From: Rhodospirillaceae bacterium
Lineage (GTDB): Bacteria > Pseudomonadota > Alphaproteobacteria > Rhodospirillales > Rhodospirillaceae
Length of the DNA stretch: 64,000 bases
Direction: 5' to 3'
Assembly: GCA_029245025.1 (NCBI GenBank)
Contig: JAQWQC010000028.1
Coordinates: forward strand, 45,228 to 109,227
The number at the start of each line of letters is the position of its first letter. The first letter of the stretch is position 1. The position numbers were made by a program, and so were the translations under genes. Positions 1 to 11,026 of the stretch are shown here, one piece after another. The notes under the pieces were generated by a model. The model was not told where the DNA came from. It made no database searches and saw only the letters and a program-made list of their open reading frames with translations.

Positions 1-1
1 T

Positions 2-2221
2 ATTTATGATGTCGGCACGATTTCAACAGTGCTTCAGCTCCTAAAGTTGCCGGATGGCACAGTGAAAGTATTGGTCGAGGGTGGCCAGCGCGCCAAGATC
101 ACCGGCTACAAAGAGAACAGTGAGTTCTTTGAAGCTTACGCTGATGCCTTCGATGATGAAGCAGACGACGAGCCCGAAATTGAAGCGTTGTCTCGGTCCG
201 TGTTGACTGAGTTTGAGCAGTACATCAAACTCAATAAAAAAATACCGCCGGAAGTTTTGGTCTCGGTTAATCAAATTGAAGAGTCTTCAAAGCTTGCCGA
301 TACAGTTGCATCCCACCTGGCGCTTAAGATCTCTGAAAAACAAGAACTGCTGGAATTGGGCACCGTTACTGAACGCCTGGAGAAAATCTATGGCGTCATG
401 GAGGGTGAGATTAGCGTTCTTCAAGTCGAAAAACGCATTCGCAATCGCGTTAAACGTCAGATGGAGAAGACTCAACGCGAGTACTATTTGAATGAGCAAA
501 TGAAAGCCATTCAGAAAGAACTTGGTGAGACCGAAGACGGTAAGGACGAAGTAACCGAGTACGAAGATAAAATAAAAAAGTTGAAGATGCCGAAAGACGC
601 TAAAGAAAAAGCGATGTCGGAATTGAAGAAGCTAAAAGCGATGAGTCCGATGTCCGCAGAGGCGACGGTTGTTCGTAATTACCTCGACTGGATTACAGAG
701 ATTCCCTGGAAGAAGAGGTCGAAGGTAAACAAAGACCTTCAAGCGGCAGAAGATCAACTCGATAGAGATCACTACGGTCTTGAGAAGGTCAAAGAGCGTA
801 TCATCGAGTATCTTGCCGTTCAGCAGCGGGTAAAAAAGCTAAAGGGCCCTATTTTGTGTCTCGTCGGTCCGCCTGGCGTCGGGAAAACCTCTTTAGGTAA
901 GTCTGTCGCCAAGGCCACTGGTCGCAACTTTGTTCGCATGTCACTTGGTGGCGTGCGCGATGAAGCGGAAGTGCGTGGTCACCGTCGGACATACATTGGC
1001 TCGATGCCCGGTAAAGTAATCCAGGGTATGAAGAAAGCGAAAACGTCGAACCCGCTGTTCTTGTTGGATGAAATCGATAAGCTCGGTAACGATTGGCGCG
1101 GTGACCCGTCTTCTGCTTTGCTTGAAGTGTTAGATCCTGAGCAAAACGCAACGTTCCAAGATCATTATCTAGAAGTTGATTACGATCTTTCCGATGTACT
1201 GTTTCTCACCACAGCTAACTCCCTTCGTATGCCTCAGCCTCTACTTGATCGAATGGAGATCATTCGTCTCGCTGGGTATACGGAAGATGAGAAGTTGGAG
1301 ATTGCCAAGCGTCATTTGGTCAAGAAGCAGCTGGAAGCCCATGGCCTTAACAAAGACGAATGGAGCATTTCAGACCAGGCTCTAAGGGATTTGGTTCGTT
1401 ATTACACGCGGGAAGCTGGCGTTCGGAATCTAGAGCGTGAATTGGCTCGATTGATCCGCAAGGCTACGAAGGAAATCATTGTCGACAAGACCGAAGTCAT
1501 AAAAGTGACCCGCCAAAACTTAAAAAAGTATGCCGGTATTAAGAAGTACCGCTACGGCGAAGCTGAACGAGAAGATCTTATCGGAGTCACGACCGGCCTG
1601 GCGTGGACGGAAGTGGGAGGCGAGTTGCTGTCAATTGAGGCCGTGGTAATGCCAGGCAAAGGGCAGGTGACACTAACCGGGAAGCTAGGGGATGTGATGA
1701 AAGAGTCTATCCAAGCCGCCCGTTCTTTTGTCAGAAGCAGAGCCATCCCATTTGGTATCACGCCGCGTATCTTTGAGAAGAACGATATTCACTTGCACGT
1801 TCCAGAAGGGGCGACGCCAAAAGATGGGCCGTCTGCGGGTGTAGGCATGTGCACCGCCATTGTATCTGCCCTGACGGGTAATCCGGTGCGCAAAGATATT
1901 GCCATGACTGGCGAAATTACGCTGCAAGGACGTGTTCTGCCAATTGGCGGCTTGAAAGAGAAGCTATTGGCGGCACTGCGCGGGGGTATCACAACCGTGC
2001 TTATTCCTAAGCAAAATGAGAAGGACCTTGAGGAAATTCCGGATAACGTTAAAAAGGGCCTCGAGATCATTTCGGTAACTACGGCCGATGAAGTACTTGA
2101 GAAGGCTCTGACTAAGCCCCTGGTACCGCTAGAGCTCTCGGACGCGGATGAAGAAGACGATGATTTGGACGCCTCCAATGTAGATTCAGATACTGATGAT
2201 GATGTCTTGGTCACACATTAG
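2..2221 (+). CDS. lon: ATP-dependent protease Lon (5' end cut by window)
   Basis: Cytoplasmic AAA+ serine protease that degrades misfolded and regulatory proteins. The reading frame is open from base 2, so the N-terminus lies outside the window: 739 residues are visible against roughly 800 in the family. A GTG at 29 would be a false internal start. Walker A (GPPGVGKTS) is encoded at 866-892 and Walker B (LFLLDEID) follows. The protease domain has its catalytic Ser in PKDGPSAG (codon 1832) and its Lys in LKEKL (codon 1961), 43 residues apart as in known Lon. The last 30 residues form a very acidic tail rich in Asp and Glu, longer than in E. coli Lon. It is followed by a strong terminator and then hupB, an order common in alphaproteobacteria. 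Confidence 0.97.
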   Translation: MYDVGTISTVLQLLKLPDGTVKVLVEGGQRAKITGYKENSEFFEAYADAFDDEADDEPEIEALSRSVLTEFEQYIKLNKKIPPEVLVSVNQIEESSKLADTVASHLALKISEKQELLELGTVTERLEKIYGVMEGEISVLQVEKRIRNRVKRQMEKTQREYYLNEQMKAIQKELGETEDGKDEVTEYEDKIKKLKMPKDAKEKAMSELKKLKAMSPMSAEATVVRNYLDWITEIPWKKRSKVNKDLQAAEDQLDRDHYGLEKVKERIIEYLAVQQRVKKLKGPILCLVGPPGVGKTSLGKSVAKATGRNFVRMSLGGVRDEAEVRGHRRTYIGSMPGKVIQGMKKAKTSNPLFLLDEIDKLGNDWRGDPSSALLEVLDPEQNATFQDHYLEVDYDLSDVLFLTTANSLRMPQPLLDRMEIIRLAGYTEDEKLEIAKRHLVKKQLEAHGLNKDEWSISDQALRDLVRYYTREAGVRNLERELARLIRKATKEIIVDKTEVIKVTRQNLKKYAGIKKYRYGEAEREDLIGVTTGLAWTEVGGELLSIEAVVMPGKGQVTLTGKLGDVMKESIQAARSFVRSRAIPFGITPRIFEKNDIHLHVPEGATPKDGPSAGVGMCTAIVSALTGNPVRKDIAMTGEITLQGRVLPIGGLKEKLLAALRGGITTVLIPKQNEKDLEEIPDNVKKGLEIISVTTADEVLEKALTKPLVPLELSDADEEDDDLDASNVDSDTDDDVLVTH

Positions 2222-2305
2222 AGCCAAAGAGGCGCCCTACTAGGGATAGTAGGTCCGAGTCTTTCTGAACCTATAAAAGCCCGATTTTTATGCGTTCTGA
2301 CGCAA

Positions 2306-2340
2306 AAAAGCCGGGTTTTTTCTTAAAAAACCCCGGTTTT
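2306..2340 (+). terminator. Rho-independent terminator after lon
   Basis: A long hairpin pairs CCGGGTTTTTT (2311-2321) with AAAAAACCCCGG (2325-2336) around a three-base loop, with one bulged C, and is followed by TTTT. A smaller hairpin, TGCGT/ACGCA, lies just upstream at about 2290-2303 and is followed by six A, so the pair may end transcription from both directions. Confidence 0.75.
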
Positions 2341-2406
2341 CTGGGCTTGACAACGGAAAAAGGTCTGTTTTCCGCAGTTTTCCGTCGTTTTTTAGGAGTC
2401 GGCGCA

Positions 2407-2435
2407 TTGACGCCCACAAAAAGGCACAGCAGAAT
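2407..2435 (+). promoter_or_regulatory. Candidate sigma-70-type promoter for hupB
   Basis: TTGACG (2407-2412) and CAGAAT (2430-2435) are separated by exactly 17 bases. The -35 matches consensus at five of six positions and the -10 at four of six. It lies about 135 bases upstream of hupB, so it would give a long leader. This is based on sequence match only. Confidence 0.4.
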
Positions 2436-2568
2436 TCAGACATCCCAGTGATAGAAAACTGCGGTTTTTCCAATGTTGGACGGATTGCAGTAGTTAGGGA
2501 ACATCATAACGTAGCTGGGGTGTTCTCAATCGTTTTCACCCAACAGATATTAAGAGTAGGGGTCCAAT

Positions 2569-2844
2569 ATGAATAAAAACGACCTGATTGCCGCAGTGGC
2601 AGATGGTACCGGACTAACAAAGGCAGATGCCGCTAAGTCAGTGGATAGCGTGTTCGACACGATTACTGGCTCATTGAAGTCTGGCGGAGAAGTCCGTTTG
2701 GTTGGGTTCGGCACCTTCAGCGTCGCAGATCGGCGCGCTAGCGAAGGCCGTAATCCCCGTACCGGTGAAAAAATCCAAATCCCAGCCTCCAAGCAGCCTA
2801 AGTTTAAGGCTGGCAAGGGCCTTAAGGATGCGGTGAACAAATAG
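2569..2844 (+). CDS. hupB: DNA-binding protein HU-beta
   Basis: A 91-residue histone-like nucleoid protein of the HU/IHF family, which bends DNA non-specifically as a dimer. The length is exactly that of bacterial HU. The diagnostic GFGTF turn is at residues 46-50, and the DNA-intercalating RNP at 61-63 sits in the beta-arm. HU rather than IHF is favoured by the lon-hupB neighbourhood. It starts with ATG behind a purine-rich GAGTAGGGG and is followed by a perfect terminator, so it is probably a one-gene transcript. Confidence 0.95.
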   Translation: MNKNDLIAAVADGTGLTKADAAKSVDSVFDTITGSLKSGGEVRLVGFGTFSVADRRASEGRNPRTGEKIQIPASKQPKFKAGKGLKDAVNK

Positions 2845-2871
2845 GCTGCTCGTTTATTCGCGTTCTGCGAG

Positions 2872-2903
2872 AGTGCCGGTTGCAATATGCAGCCGGCACT
2901 TTT
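2872..2903 (+). terminator. Rho-independent terminator after hupB
   Basis: A 13-pair stem (AGTGCCGGTTGCA with TGCAGCCGGCACT, one G-T pair) closes a three-base ATA loop and runs into TTTT. It is 28 bases after the hupB stop. Confidence 0.9.
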
Positions 2904-2961
2904 CATTTTCGTGCACCTGGAATAGTGTGCGTCGCCCGCTGAAAACTAGAGGGCTGGGAAT

Positions 2962-3037
2962 GGGCGATTAGCTCAGCTGGGAGAGCACCTCGTTTACACC
3001 GAGGGGGTCGGCAGTTCGATCCTGTCATCGCCCACCA
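2962..3037 (+). tRNA. tRNA-Val (anticodon TAC)
   Basis: A 76-base cloverleaf with encoded CCA. The acceptor stem GGGCGAT pairs perfectly with ATCGCCC, the D-arm TAGCTCAGCTGGGAGAGC is standard, the anticodon loop TTTACAC carries TAC (reads GTA and other Val codons), and the T-arm contains GTTCGATC. It lies between hupB and the aspartate dehydrogenase gene. Confidence 0.96.
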
Positions 3038-3043
3038 TTCCCC

Positions 3044-3067
3044 ACCCCTGACTAGGGGTAATTCTTT
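3044..3067 (+). terminator. Hairpin terminator after tRNA-Val
   Basis: ACCCCT (3044-3049) and AGGGGT (3054-3059) form a perfect six-pair stem with a GACT loop, followed by AATTCTTT. The U-tract is imperfect. It begins seven bases after the tRNA CCA. Confidence 0.5.
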
Positions 3068-3091
3068 ATCCTCTTTTATGGAGATCAAGCC

Positions 3092-3877
3092 GTGAAGATC
3101 GGCCTTATCGGGAATGGCGCGATTGCCAGTGTTGTGACTGACCATTGCGAGGGAACGAACGGGCGCATTGAGATCGTTGGAGCGACGGTACTTGCCAGCG
3201 ATGGTCCGAGTGTCGGTGGGCACCCAACGTTTAAGAACTTAGGTAATTTGCTGGCTCTAGGGCCTGACATGATCGTCGAATGCGCGGGTCAGAAGGCTGT
3301 TTCCGAGTATGGGCCGGAAATTTTAAAGGCTGGAATTGGTCTTATGGTCATTTCAGTCGGTGCCCTGGCCGACGCAGATCTGCTTAAAACCTTGGACGCC
3401 CAGGCGCGGACGACCGGCGCTAAAGTCATTATTCCCGCTGGTGCCTTAGCCGGATTAGACGCCATAACAGCTGCGCGGATCGATGGATTAGAGCGCATCA
3501 CCCTGAGGACCCGGAAATTGCCCATGGCTTGGTCCGGAGCGCCGGGTGTAGATGGGGTTGATTTAGAGGCGATTGCGGCGCCAACCGTCATTTTTAGAGG
3601 ATCTGCAGGCGATGCTGCACGTGCTTTTCCTAAGAACGCCAATGTCGCCGCCGCGGTGGCGATTGCTGGTATTGGAATGGAAAATACCCAGGTCGAGCTT
3701 ATTGCCGATCCCGGTGTGAGGCGAAACATCCACCATATTGCGGCCGAAGGGGTATTTGGGCGGCTGGAGATCGACGTGCAGGCCGAACCGTCCCCAGATA
3801 ACCCGAAAACATCTCATTTGGCCGCTCTAAGCATTATTCGGCAACTCGATAAGCTGACCGAAAACATCCAGATTTAA
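3092..3877 (+). CDS. nadX: L-aspartate dehydrogenase-like oxidoreductase (DUF108 family)
   Basis: A 261-residue protein of the aspartate dehydrogenase family, which converts L-aspartate to iminoaspartate/oxaloacetate with NAD(P); the product can feed quinolinate and NAD synthesis. The N-terminus is a Rossmann fold with GNGAIA at residues 7-12. The C-terminal half has the family block around IHHIAAEGVFG and the closing PDNPKTSHLAALS segment. The start is GTG at 3092 with GGAG nine bases upstream. It stands alone between the tRNA and the nuo cluster, so context does not show whether it makes NAD or breaks down aspartate. The family call is firm; the substrate is inferred. Confidence 0.8.
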   Translation: MKIGLIGNGAIASVVTDHCEGTNGRIEIVGATVLASDGPSVGGHPTFKNLGNLLALGPDMIVECAGQKAVSEYGPEILKAGIGLMVISVGALADADLLKTLDAQARTTGAKVIIPAGALAGLDAITAARIDGLERITLRTRKLPMAWSGAPGVDGVDLEAIAAPTVIFRGSAGDAARAFPKNANVAAAVAIAGIGMENTQVELIADPGVRRNIHHIAAEGVFGRLEIDVQAEPSPDNPKTSHLAALSIIRQLDKLTENIQI

Positions 3878-4222
3878 AAACTTTTCGTGGGTTTTGCTGG
3901 CGCCACTGCCCGTGTTTTAAGGGTTAGAGGTTGTTGGTCGCGGCCATGGGTATTTTCTGGGGCTGTAGAGGTTGAAAATCAGGCCGGATATTAATGGCCA
4001 CGGATCGCCGCCAACCGGCAAAAAACCTAGTCTTGTCAACGGGTAAGTTGGCTTGACTTGCGCCATATCCAACGGCTACACCAACGATGCAAGGGATGGG
4101 TGAAGAGGCTGGAAAACAGTTCGAAACGCCAAAACGGACCGGGTTGGGTTTTATCGTTCCGAGCGCGGCCAGAACAGGGTTTAGCCAATTAGTTGGGCTA
4201 TCCAAAACAGACCGGGATGTGC
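3878..4222. other. nadX-nuoA intergenic region
   Basis: No convincing gene is present in these 345 bases; a 93-codon open frame on the minus strand has no recognisable product. A hairpin pairs TAGCCAA (4182-4188) with TTGGGCTA (4193-4200) with one bulged base and ends about 20 bases before nuoA. The nuo promoter should lie here, but I cannot place it with confidence. Confidence 0.5.
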
Positions 4223-4588
4223 ATGGAAGAACTGCTGACTGAATACCTGCCGATCTTAATTTTTATTGGCATCGCGTTCGTCATGGCGATTGCCATGGTT
4301 ACGGCTTCGTTGATTGCTGGACCATCAAATCCCGATCCCGAGAAAACATCAGCCTACGAATGCGGTTTTGAGCCGTTCGATGACTCCCGCTCTAAGTTTG
4401 ATGTACGTTTTTATCTGGTCGCAATTCTCTTCATCATTTTTGATTTGGAAGTCGCCTTTCTCTTCCCCTGGGCTGTGAGCTTATCTGGCATTGGTCTTTT
4501 TGGTTTCTGGTCCATGATGATTTTCTTAGGAGTGCTCACCATCGGCTTTGTTTATGAGTGGCGTAAAGGTGCTCTGGAATGGGAGTAA
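4223..4588 (+). CDS. nuoA: NADH-quinone oxidoreductase subunit A
   Basis: A small membrane subunit of respiratory complex I, 121 residues with three hydrophobic helices. The conserved loop after the first helix ([20 protein letters not shown]) contains the Cys characteristic of NuoA/ND3. ATG at 4223, giving MEELL, is preferred because GGG lies six bases upstream; ATG at 4217 would add two residues. The stop overlaps the nuoB start by ten bases, a sign of coupled translation. It is first in a 14-gene operon with the standard order. Confidence 0.95.
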   Translation: MEELLTEYLPILIFIGIAFVMAIAMVTASLIAGPSNPDPEKTSAYECGFEPFDDSRSKFDVRFYLVAILFIIFDLEVAFLFPWAVSLSGIGLFGFWSMMIFLGVLTIGFVYEWRKGALEWE

Positions 4589-5133
4589 CAGTTCCAGCTC
4601 AAGTGGAAACCGACCCAATTCGTGCCGCTTCCGATGACGATCAAGTTGTTGTGGCTCGTGTTGCTGAAGAATTACAGACCAAAGGTTTTGTTCTCTCTTC
4701 TGTAGACGCCCTGGCAAATTGGGCACGTACCGGTTCGATGTGGCCGATGTCATTTGGATTAGCATGTTGTGCGGTCGAAATGATGCATTCGGCTATGGCG
4801 CGTTACGATCTTGACCGCTTTGGCATGGTGTTTCGGCCAAGTCCGCGTCAATCGGATGTTATGATTGTTGCTGGAACGCTGACAAACAAAATGGCACCGG
4901 CCTTACGTAAAGTGTACGATCAGATGCCTGAACCGCGCTGGGTCATCTCCATGGGCTCCTGTGCCAATGGGGGCGGTTATTATCACTATTCTTATTCTGT
5001 TGTGCGCGGTTGTGACCGTGTTGTTCCTGTAGACATTTACGTCCCAGGTTGTCCGCCAACGGCGGAAGCATTGCTATACGGCATACTGCAACTGCACAAA
5101 AAAATTCGCCGCGTCGGCACATTGGATCGCTGA
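4579..5133 (+). CDS. nuoB: NADH-quinone oxidoreductase subunit B
   Basis: A peripheral-arm subunit that binds iron-sulfur cluster N2, the last electron carrier before quinone. It has 184 residues, and all four ligands are present: the adjacent pair Cys63-Cys64 in GLACCAVEM, Cys128 in GSCANGGG and Cys158 in VPGCPPT. It overlaps nuoA by ten bases. Confidence 0.97.
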   Translation: MGVTVPAQVETDPIRAASDDDQVVVARVAEELQTKGFVLSSVDALANWARTGSMWPMSFGLACCAVEMMHSAMARYDLDRFGMVFRPSPRQSDVMIVAGTLTNKMAPALRKVYDQMPEPRWVISMGSCANGGGYYHYSYSVVRGCDRVVPVDIYVPGCPPTAEALLYGILQLHKKIRRVGTLDR

Positions 5134-5156
5134 GTAGCGTTTAGGAACCGAGGCGG

Positions 5157-5795
5157 ATGGACACTCAGTCAGACACAGCATCGGCACTGGCCGACCTGAA
5201 GGAAGCGGTAGGCCTGTCACTGCCTGATGATGTAATTGACGCGGAGGTTGCCGGTGAGATTTTGTCGGTTTCTGTGCAGCGACCATCAATTCTTAAAGTG
5301 CTGAAGTTTTTGCGAGATGACAGTAACAGTCAGTTTACCCAATTGGTTGATATCTGTGGTGTTGACTATCCAGAGCGGGAAGAGCGTTTTGAAGTTGTCT
5401 ATCACCTTCTAAGCATGACTCAGAATTTGCGGGTGCGACTAAAAGTATCGGCCGGTGAAGAGACGCCCGTGCCGTCGGCAGCTGAGGTTTTTGCGTGTGC
5501 GGATTGGTTTGAGCGCGAAGTGTGGGACATGTATGGAGTGTTCTTTTCCAATCATCCTGATTTGCGACGCATCCTAACCGATTACGGGTTCGATGGTCAC
5601 CCACAACGCAAAGATTTTCCTCTGACAGGTTATGTCGAAGTGCGTTACGACGAGAGTCAAAAGCGCGTTATTTATGAGCCCGTTAAATTGACCCAAGATT
5701 TCCGCACGTTTGATTTTATGAGTCCGTGGGAAGGTGCAGAACACGCACACCAACAGATACTCCCGGGTGATGAGAAGGCAACGCAAGATGGCTGA
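5157..5795 (+). CDS. nuoC: NADH-quinone oxidoreductase subunit C
   Basis: A peripheral-arm connecting subunit (30 kDa family), 212 residues. The family signature [14 protein letters not shown] with the following [13 protein letters not shown] and [13 protein letters not shown] is complete. NuoC and NuoD are separate genes here, unlike the fused NuoCD of E. coli. GAGGCGG precedes the ATG, and the last eight bases overlap nuoD. Confidence 0.97.
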   Translation: MDTQSDTASALADLKEAVGLSLPDDVIDAEVAGEILSVSVQRPSILKVLKFLRDDSNSQFTQLVDICGVDYPEREERFEVVYHLLSMTQNLRVRLKVSAGEETPVPSAAEVFACADWFEREVWDMYGVFFSNHPDLRRILTDYGFDGHPQRKDFPLTGYVEVRYDESQKRVIYEPVKLTQDFRTFDFMSPWEGAEHAHQQILPGDEKATQDG

Positions 5796-6975
5796 GTTGG
5801 CCGAAGCAGAGATCGAGAACTATACGGTTAACTTCGGACCGCAACATCCGGCGGCCCATGGCGTTTTGCGTCTTGTGCTGGAGATGGGTGGCGAGACGAT
5901 AGATCGTGTTGATCCTCACATTGGCCTGCTTCATCGCGGCACTGAGAAATTAATTGAGCATAAGACGTATTTGCAAGCCGTGCCTTATTTTGATCGGCTT
6001 GATTATGTCTCGCCGATGAATCAAGAGCAGGCATATGCGTTAGCGGTTGAACGTTTGCTTGGCATTGAAGTGCCGAAGCGCGGCCAATACATCCGTATGT
6101 TGTTCTGTGAGCTGACACGTATCCTCAATCACATCATGAATATTGGTTCTTACGCCATGGACGTAGGTGCGATGACACCGTTCCTTTGGACGTTTGAGGA
6201 ACGTGAAAAACTCATGACATTTTACGATGATGTCTCCGGTGCTCGTATGCACGCAGCCTACGTCCGTCCTGGCGGGGTAGGGCGTGATATGCCTGCTGGA
6301 TTGGCTGAACGGATCGCCGAGTGGGCAGCTCACTTCCCGAAAATTATTGATGACGTTGAGGGTTTGTTGTCGAACAACAGAATCTTTAAGCAACGAACTG
6401 TTGATATCGGAATTGTCCCTAAGGAAGAGGCGCTCGACTGGGGCTTTACCGGGCCAAACCTGAGGGCATCTGGTTTGGCGTGGGACTTACGCAAGTCACA
6501 GCCCTACGACGGCTACGACGAAATCGACTTCGATATTCCCATTGGTAAACATGGCGATTGCTACGACCGCTACATCGTTCGTATCGAAGAAATGCGGCAG
6601 TCGTTGCGCATTATCAATCAGTGCCTCGAGAAGATGCCGGGAGGCCCGGTTAAGGTTCAGGATCGCAAAATCAATCCGCCACCGCGCGGCGACATGAAGG
6701 GGTCAATGGAGGCGTTAATCCACCACTTCAAACTTTACACGGAGGGATATCACGTTCCACGTGGTGAAACTTATGCTGCAGTTGAGGCGCCGAAAGGTGA
6801 GTTTGGTGTGTACTTGATTTCAGACGGTTCTAATAAACCGTATCGATGTCGTATTCGTGCCCCAGGCTTTGTTCATATGCAGGGTATGGATTTCATGCTG
6901 CGGGGCCATATGCTAGCCGACGTACCGGCTGTTCTTGGATCGATCGACATTGTGTTTGGTGAGGTTGACCGATGA
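5788..6975 (+). CDS. nuoD: NADH-quinone oxidoreductase subunit D
   Basis: The 49 kDa subunit that forms the quinone-reduction site with NuoB; 395 residues. The N-terminal GPQHPAAHG loop, which contacts quinone, is intact, and the C-terminal DIVFGEVDR ending is typical. ATG at 5788 (MAELAEAE) follows GAGAAGG and overlaps nuoC by eight bases. An open frame to 5734 also exists but would overlap nuoC far more. Confidence 0.96.
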   Translation: MAELAEAEIENYTVNFGPQHPAAHGVLRLVLEMGGETIDRVDPHIGLLHRGTEKLIEHKTYLQAVPYFDRLDYVSPMNQEQAYALAVERLLGIEVPKRGQYIRMLFCELTRILNHIMNIGSYAMDVGAMTPFLWTFEEREKLMTFYDDVSGARMHAAYVRPGGVGRDMPAGLAERIAEWAAHFPKIIDDVEGLLSNNRIFKQRTVDIGIVPKEEALDWGFTGPNLRASGLAWDLRKSQPYDGYDEIDFDIPIGKHGDCYDRYIVRIEEMRQSLRIINQCLEKMPGGPVKVQDRKINPPPRGDMKGSMEALIHHFKLYTEGYHVPRGETYAAVEAPKGEFGVYLISDGSNKPYRCRIRAPGFVHMQGMDFMLRGHMLADVPAVLGSIDIVFGEVDR

Positions 6976-7661
6976 GTACCCGCAATCTCGCAAAAGATCA
7001 GCCTGATAGCTTTTCCTTTACGGGCGAGCATAAGGCCCGGATCGAAAAAATTATCGCGAAGTATCCAGATGGATATCAAGCTAGCGCGGTTATTCCGATA
7101 CTTGATCTGGCCCAACGTCAAGAGGGGTGGGTTACCAAACCTGCTATTGATGTCATCGCTGACCTGTTGGATATGCCGGTCATTCGCGTTCTTGAGGTTG
7201 CGACATTTTACACAATGTTTAATTTGCATCCGGTCGGTAAATGTCACGTCCAAGTTTGTACCAGTTTATCCTGCTGGCTGCGTGGATCAGACGACGTTGT
7301 CAAAGCGTTTAACGATAAACTTGATATCAAGCTTGGAGAAACGACTACCGATGGTGCCGTGACATTGAGCGAGGTCGAATGTGCAGGCGCGTGTGTGAAT
7401 GCACCCGTCGTTGCCGTGGGTGATGATTATTACGAAGACCTCACTTACGAAGCGATGTCCAAACTGATCGATGATATTAAAGCTGGCAAAACTCTAGCGC
7501 CTGGTTCTGCTGTTGGCCGACAAGGCGCTGAACCTGAGGGCAATAGAACATCGCTGAAAACAGACCCAACACAGACGACGCCGATGCAAGATTTGGCCGT
7601 CGCGAAGCAGAAATATGAAGAATCCCAAGACGCTGCCCGCAAAGCCAAGGAAAACGCTTGA
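6972..7661 (+). CDS. nuoE: NADH-quinone oxidoreductase subunit E
   Basis: A thioredoxin-fold subunit carrying the [2Fe-2S] cluster N1a beside the NADH site. Its four ligands are Cys96 and Cys101 (CTSLSC) and Cys137 and Cys141 (CAGAC). At 229 residues it is longer than E. coli NuoE (about 166); the extra C-terminal 50 residues are polar and end in a Lys/Ala-rich helix-like stretch, as in many alphaproteobacteria. It overlaps nuoD by four bases and nuoF by one. Confidence 0.96.
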   Translation: MSTRNLAKDQPDSFSFTGEHKARIEKIIAKYPDGYQASAVIPILDLAQRQEGWVTKPAIDVIADLLDMPVIRVLEVATFYTMFNLHPVGKCHVQVCTSLSCWLRGSDDVVKAFNDKLDIKLGETTTDGAVTLSEVECAGACVNAPVVAVGDDYYEDLTYEAMSKLIDDIKAGKTLAPGSAVGRQGAEPEGNRTSLKTDPTQTTPMQDLAVAKQKYEESQDAARKAKENA

Positions 7662-8950
7662 TGTTGCAAGACCAGGACCGCATTTTCACAAATCTTTACG
7701 GCGAACATGATTGGCGCCTGGCTGGTGCACGGTCTCGCGGCGACTGGGATGCCACTAAAGAACTCATTCACATGGGGCGCGACTGGATTATCGAAGAGAT
7801 GAAAGCGTCTGGTCTTCGTGGGCGAGGCGGCGCTGGTTTTCCGACCGGGCTTAAATGGTCTTTCATGCCAAAAACGGAAACTGGCAGACCACACTACTTG
7901 GTTGTGAATGCGGACGAAGGAGAGCCGGGCACTTGCAAAGACCGCGACATGATGCGGTTTGATCCGCATAAGTTAATCGAAGGATGTCTACTGGCCAGCT
8001 TCGCGATGAATGCCCATTCTTGTTACATCTATATTCGCGGCGAGTTCTATACTGAAGCGTCTAACCTGCAAATCGCGATTGATGAAGCCTATGAAGCAGG
8101 GCTCATTGGTAAAAACGCTTGCGGGTCTGGCTGGGATTTTGATCTTTATCTCCATCGCGGTGCCGGGGCCTACATTTGTGGTGAAGAGACAGCGCTGATT
8201 GAAAGCCTTGAAGGTAAGAAAGGTCAGCCGCGATTAAAGCCGCCATTCCCGGCTGGTGTCGGTCTGTATGGTTGCCCGACGACAGTGAACAATGTTGAAA
8301 GCATTGCTGTTGCGCCGACTATTTTGCGACGTGGTGGTTCATGGTTTGCTGGGCTTGGCCGTCCCAATAACACGGGCACTAAAGTTTTCTGTATTTCCGG
8401 GCATGTAAACCGCCCCTGCAATGTCGAAGAAGAAATGGGAATTCCGCTCAAGGAATTGATCAACAAACATTGTGGCGGCGTCATCGGCGGTTGGGACAAT
8501 CTACAAGGGATTATTCCTGGCGGTAGCTCTGTGCCGTGCCTACCGAAAAATATTTGCGACGACATCCTGATGGATTTTGATTCTCTGAGAGAAGTGAAGT
8601 CTGGTCTAGGAACTGCAGCCGTGATGGTAATGGATCAGTCGGTAGACATTATTGCAGCGATCACGCGCTTATCAGCATTCTATAAGCATGAGAGCTGTGG
8701 TCAGTGCACGCCGTGCCGTGAAGGGACCGGTTGGCTCTATCGGGTAATGAAGCGCATGGTATCCGGTGAAGCGTCGTTAGAAGAAATAGATATGCTGGAA
8801 GAAGTTTCTTACCAGATTGAAGGGCATACCATTTGTGCACTTGGCGATGCGGCGGCGTGGCCGGTGCAGGGATTAATCCGTCATTTCCGCCCGCAAATGG
8901 AACAGCGCATCAAAGACTATCGCGACGGCAAGGTGTCGCGAGCGGCGTAA
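7661..8950 (+). CDS. nuoF: NADH-quinone oxidoreductase subunit F
   Basis: The 51 kDa subunit that oxidises NADH through FMN and passes electrons to cluster N3; 429 residues. It shows the NADH/FMN motifs [10 protein letters not shown] and [13 protein letters not shown] and the [4Fe-4S] ligands [12 protein letters not shown] with a later Cys in [11 protein letters not shown] at 7661 overlaps the nuoE stop by one base. An in-frame TTG one codon earlier is less likely. Confidence 0.97.
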   Translation: MLQDQDRIFTNLYGEHDWRLAGARSRGDWDATKELIHMGRDWIIEEMKASGLRGRGGAGFPTGLKWSFMPKTETGRPHYLVVNADEGEPGTCKDRDMMRFDPHKLIEGCLLASFAMNAHSCYIYIRGEFYTEASNLQIAIDEAYEAGLIGKNACGSGWDFDLYLHRGAGAYICGEETALIESLEGKKGQPRLKPPFPAGVGLYGCPTTVNNVESIAVAPTILRRGGSWFAGLGRPNNTGTKVFCISGHVNRPCNVEEEMGIPLKELINKHCGGVIGGWDNLQGIIPGGSSVPCLPKNICDDILMDFDSLREVKSGLGTAAVMVMDQSVDIIAAITRLSAFYKHESCGQCTPCREGTGWLYRVMKRMVSGEASLEEIDMLEEVSYQIEGHTICALGDAAAWPVQGLIRHFRPQMEQRIKDYRDGKVSRAA

Positions 8951-8959
8951 GGATAGGGT

Positions 8960-11026
8960 ATGCCAAAACTCACCATTGATGGGGTTGAGATCGAAGTCGA
9001 TCCCGGGGTCACTATTCTCCAAGCCGCTGAGTATGCTGGGGCTGAGATTCCGCGTTTCTGTTATCACGACCGACTGTCTATTGCGGGCAATTGCCGCATG
9101 TGCCTGGTCGAGGTTGAAAAATCACCAAAGCCGGTGGCGTCATGCGCGATGCCTGTTGGCGAAGGGATGGTGGTTCACACCAAGTCTGAGAAGGCTGTAA
9201 AAGCCCGTAACGGGGTGATGGAATTTTTATTGATCAATCACCCGTTGGATTGCCCGATTTGCGATCAAGGCGGTGAGTGTGATCTGCAAGATCAAGCGCT
9301 TGCCTTTGGCAACGATAAAGGCCGGTTTGTTGAACAAAAGCGTGCCGTCAAAGATAAATATATGGGCCCAATTGTATCTACGGTCATGACCCGTTGTATT
9401 CATTGCACCCGCTGCGTGCGCTTTATTGACGAAATTGGCGGCGTTGCGGAGATTGGCGCGACAGGCCGTGGAGAAGACACGGAAATCACAACATTTCTTG
9501 AGCAGTCGCTGACATCTGAGCTTTCCGGCAATGTCGTCGACTTGTGTCCGGTCGGGGCGTTGACCAACAAACCATACGCATTCACCGCCCGTTCTTGGGA
9601 ACTGCGTAAAACTGAGTCTGTGGATGTCATGGATGCGGTTGGCACGAATATTCGTGTTGATAGCCGTGGCGGTGAAGTGATGCGCGTGTTGCCGCGATTG
9701 AACGAATGGATCAATGAAGAGTGGCTGGCGGATAAGTCCCGCAACGCTTGTGACGGGTTGAAGTATCAGCGCTTGGACCAACCTTATATCCGTCGTGATG
9801 GCAAGTTACAGCCCGCCGAGTGGTCTGAAGCCTTCGATGCGATTGCAGAAAAACTTAATGGTGTAGCAGGGCAGAAGATTGGCGCCTTGGTTGGAGATAC
9901 CGTTGACTGCGAATCAACGTTAGCTCTTAAAGATCTGATGACGGCGTTGGGATCAGCTAATTTGGATTGTCGTCAAGATGGCGCTGCGATCGACCCAAGC
10001 GTGCGGGCCTCTTATTTATTCAACACTACAATCGCCGGTATCGAAGAAGCCGACTCCATTTTATTGATTGGCACTAATCCACGCAAAGAAGCTCCTATTT
10101 TGAATGCTCGCATTCGTAAAAGGTTCTTGGCTGGGGGCGTAAATATTGGTGTCGTGGGTGAGGCAGCAGACCTCACATACGTCTACGACCATATTTCTGA
10201 TTCCGCTGACGCTTTGTCGAAGATTGTCGACGGCAGCCATCCATTTGCTCAAGTGCTTAAAGATTCCGAACGTCCCATGCTGGTGATTGGTATGGGAGCG
10301 CTCACGCGGGCCGACGGTGCCGCTGTTCTTGGAGCTGGGTATGCCATCGCTGAGTTTACCGGCATGGTGTCCGGCGATTGGAATGGGTTCAACGTGCTCC
10401 ACACAGCCGCCGCTCGTGTCGGTGCCTTAGATGTTGGATTTGTTCCGGGCGAGGGGGGTAAGGACACCCAAGGCATTCTTGAGGGTGCATCCTCTGGTGA
10501 TATCCAGGTTGTGTATCTACTTGGTGCTGACGAACTCGATACGGCGAAATTGAATGACGCCTTTGTTATCTACCAAGGTCATCATGGCGATGCCGGTGCC
10601 CACGTGGCTGACGTCATTTTGCCTGGAGCTGCGTATACGGAGAAGAACGGCACTTACGTAAACACAGAGGGCCGGGCCCAATTAGGGCAACGGGCGATAT
10701 TCCCACCGGGTGATGCTCGAGAAGATTGGACGATTATTCGCGCGCTATCTGAGCGGCTGGGTAAAACGCTGCCCTATGATTCACTTGAGCAGGTCCGCGA
10801 GAAATTGCGTGAGACTAGCCCTGGATTTGGTCACATCGACGATGTCGCTGCCACAGAGTGGGAACAGTTTGGAGAGAGTGGATCAATCGAGGCTTCTGCG
10901 TTTACCTATCAGGTCTCGAATTACTATCAGACGGACCCAATAAGCCGCGCTTCGAGAACAATGGCGCAGTGCACCCAAGACTTCGTAATGGGCAAAACGG
11001 AAAAGGCGACCGGCACCCATGGCTGA
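8960..11026 (+). CDS. nuoG: NADH-quinone oxidoreductase subunit G
   Basis: The 75 kDa subunit holding the electron wire of complex I; 688 residues. Cluster ligands are all visible: [2Fe-2S] Cys34, 45, 48 and 62; the His-ligated N5 site His94 with Cys98, 101 and 107; and N4 Cys146, 149, 152 and 196. The rest is the molybdopterin-oxidoreductase-like domain, which carries no cofactor in this family. There is no extra N7 motif obvious. The last eight bases overlap nuoH. Confidence 0.96.
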   Translation: MPKLTIDGVEIEVDPGVTILQAAEYAGAEIPRFCYHDRLSIAGNCRMCLVEVEKSPKPVASCAMPVGEGMVVHTKSEKAVKARNGVMEFLLINHPLDCPICDQGGECDLQDQALAFGNDKGRFVEQKRAVKDKYMGPIVSTVMTRCIHCTRCVRFIDEIGGVAEIGATGRGEDTEITTFLEQSLTSELSGNVVDLCPVGALTNKPYAFTARSWELRKTESVDVMDAVGTNIRVDSRGGEVMRVLPRLNEWINEEWLADKSRNACDGLKYQRLDQPYIRRDGKLQPAEWSEAFDAIAEKLNGVAGQKIGALVGDTVDCESTLALKDLMTALGSANLDCRQDGAAIDPSVRASYLFNTTIAGIEEADSILLIGTNPRKEAPILNARIRKRFLAGGVNIGVVGEAADLTYVYDHISDSADALSKIVDGSHPFAQVLKDSERPMLVIGMGALTRADGAAVLGAGYAIAEFTGMVSGDWNGFNVLHTAAARVGALDVGFVPGEGGKDTQGILEGASSGDIQVVYLLGADELDTAKLNDAFVIYQGHHGDAGAHVADVILPGAAYTEKNGTYVNTEGRAQLGQRAIFPPGDAREDWTIIRALSERLGKTLPYDSLEQVREKLRETSPGFGHIDDVAATEWEQFGESGSIEASAFTYQVSNYYQTDPISRASRTMAQCTQDFVMGKTEKATGTHG

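Larger units (their letters stand above)
2222..2568. other. lon-hupB intergenic region
   Basis: No gene is seen in these 347 bases. They hold the lon terminator and a candidate hupB promoter; the rest is AT-rich leader sequence. Confidence 0.6.

Noticed and set aside
1789..2214. A 141-codon minus-strand frame inside lon
   Set aside because: Ser-rich shadow of the acidic Lon tail; antisense to a clearly coding frame.
3924..4205. A 93-codon minus-strand open frame upstream of nuoA
   Set aside because: No ribosome-binding site or family character, and it covers the expected nuo promoter.
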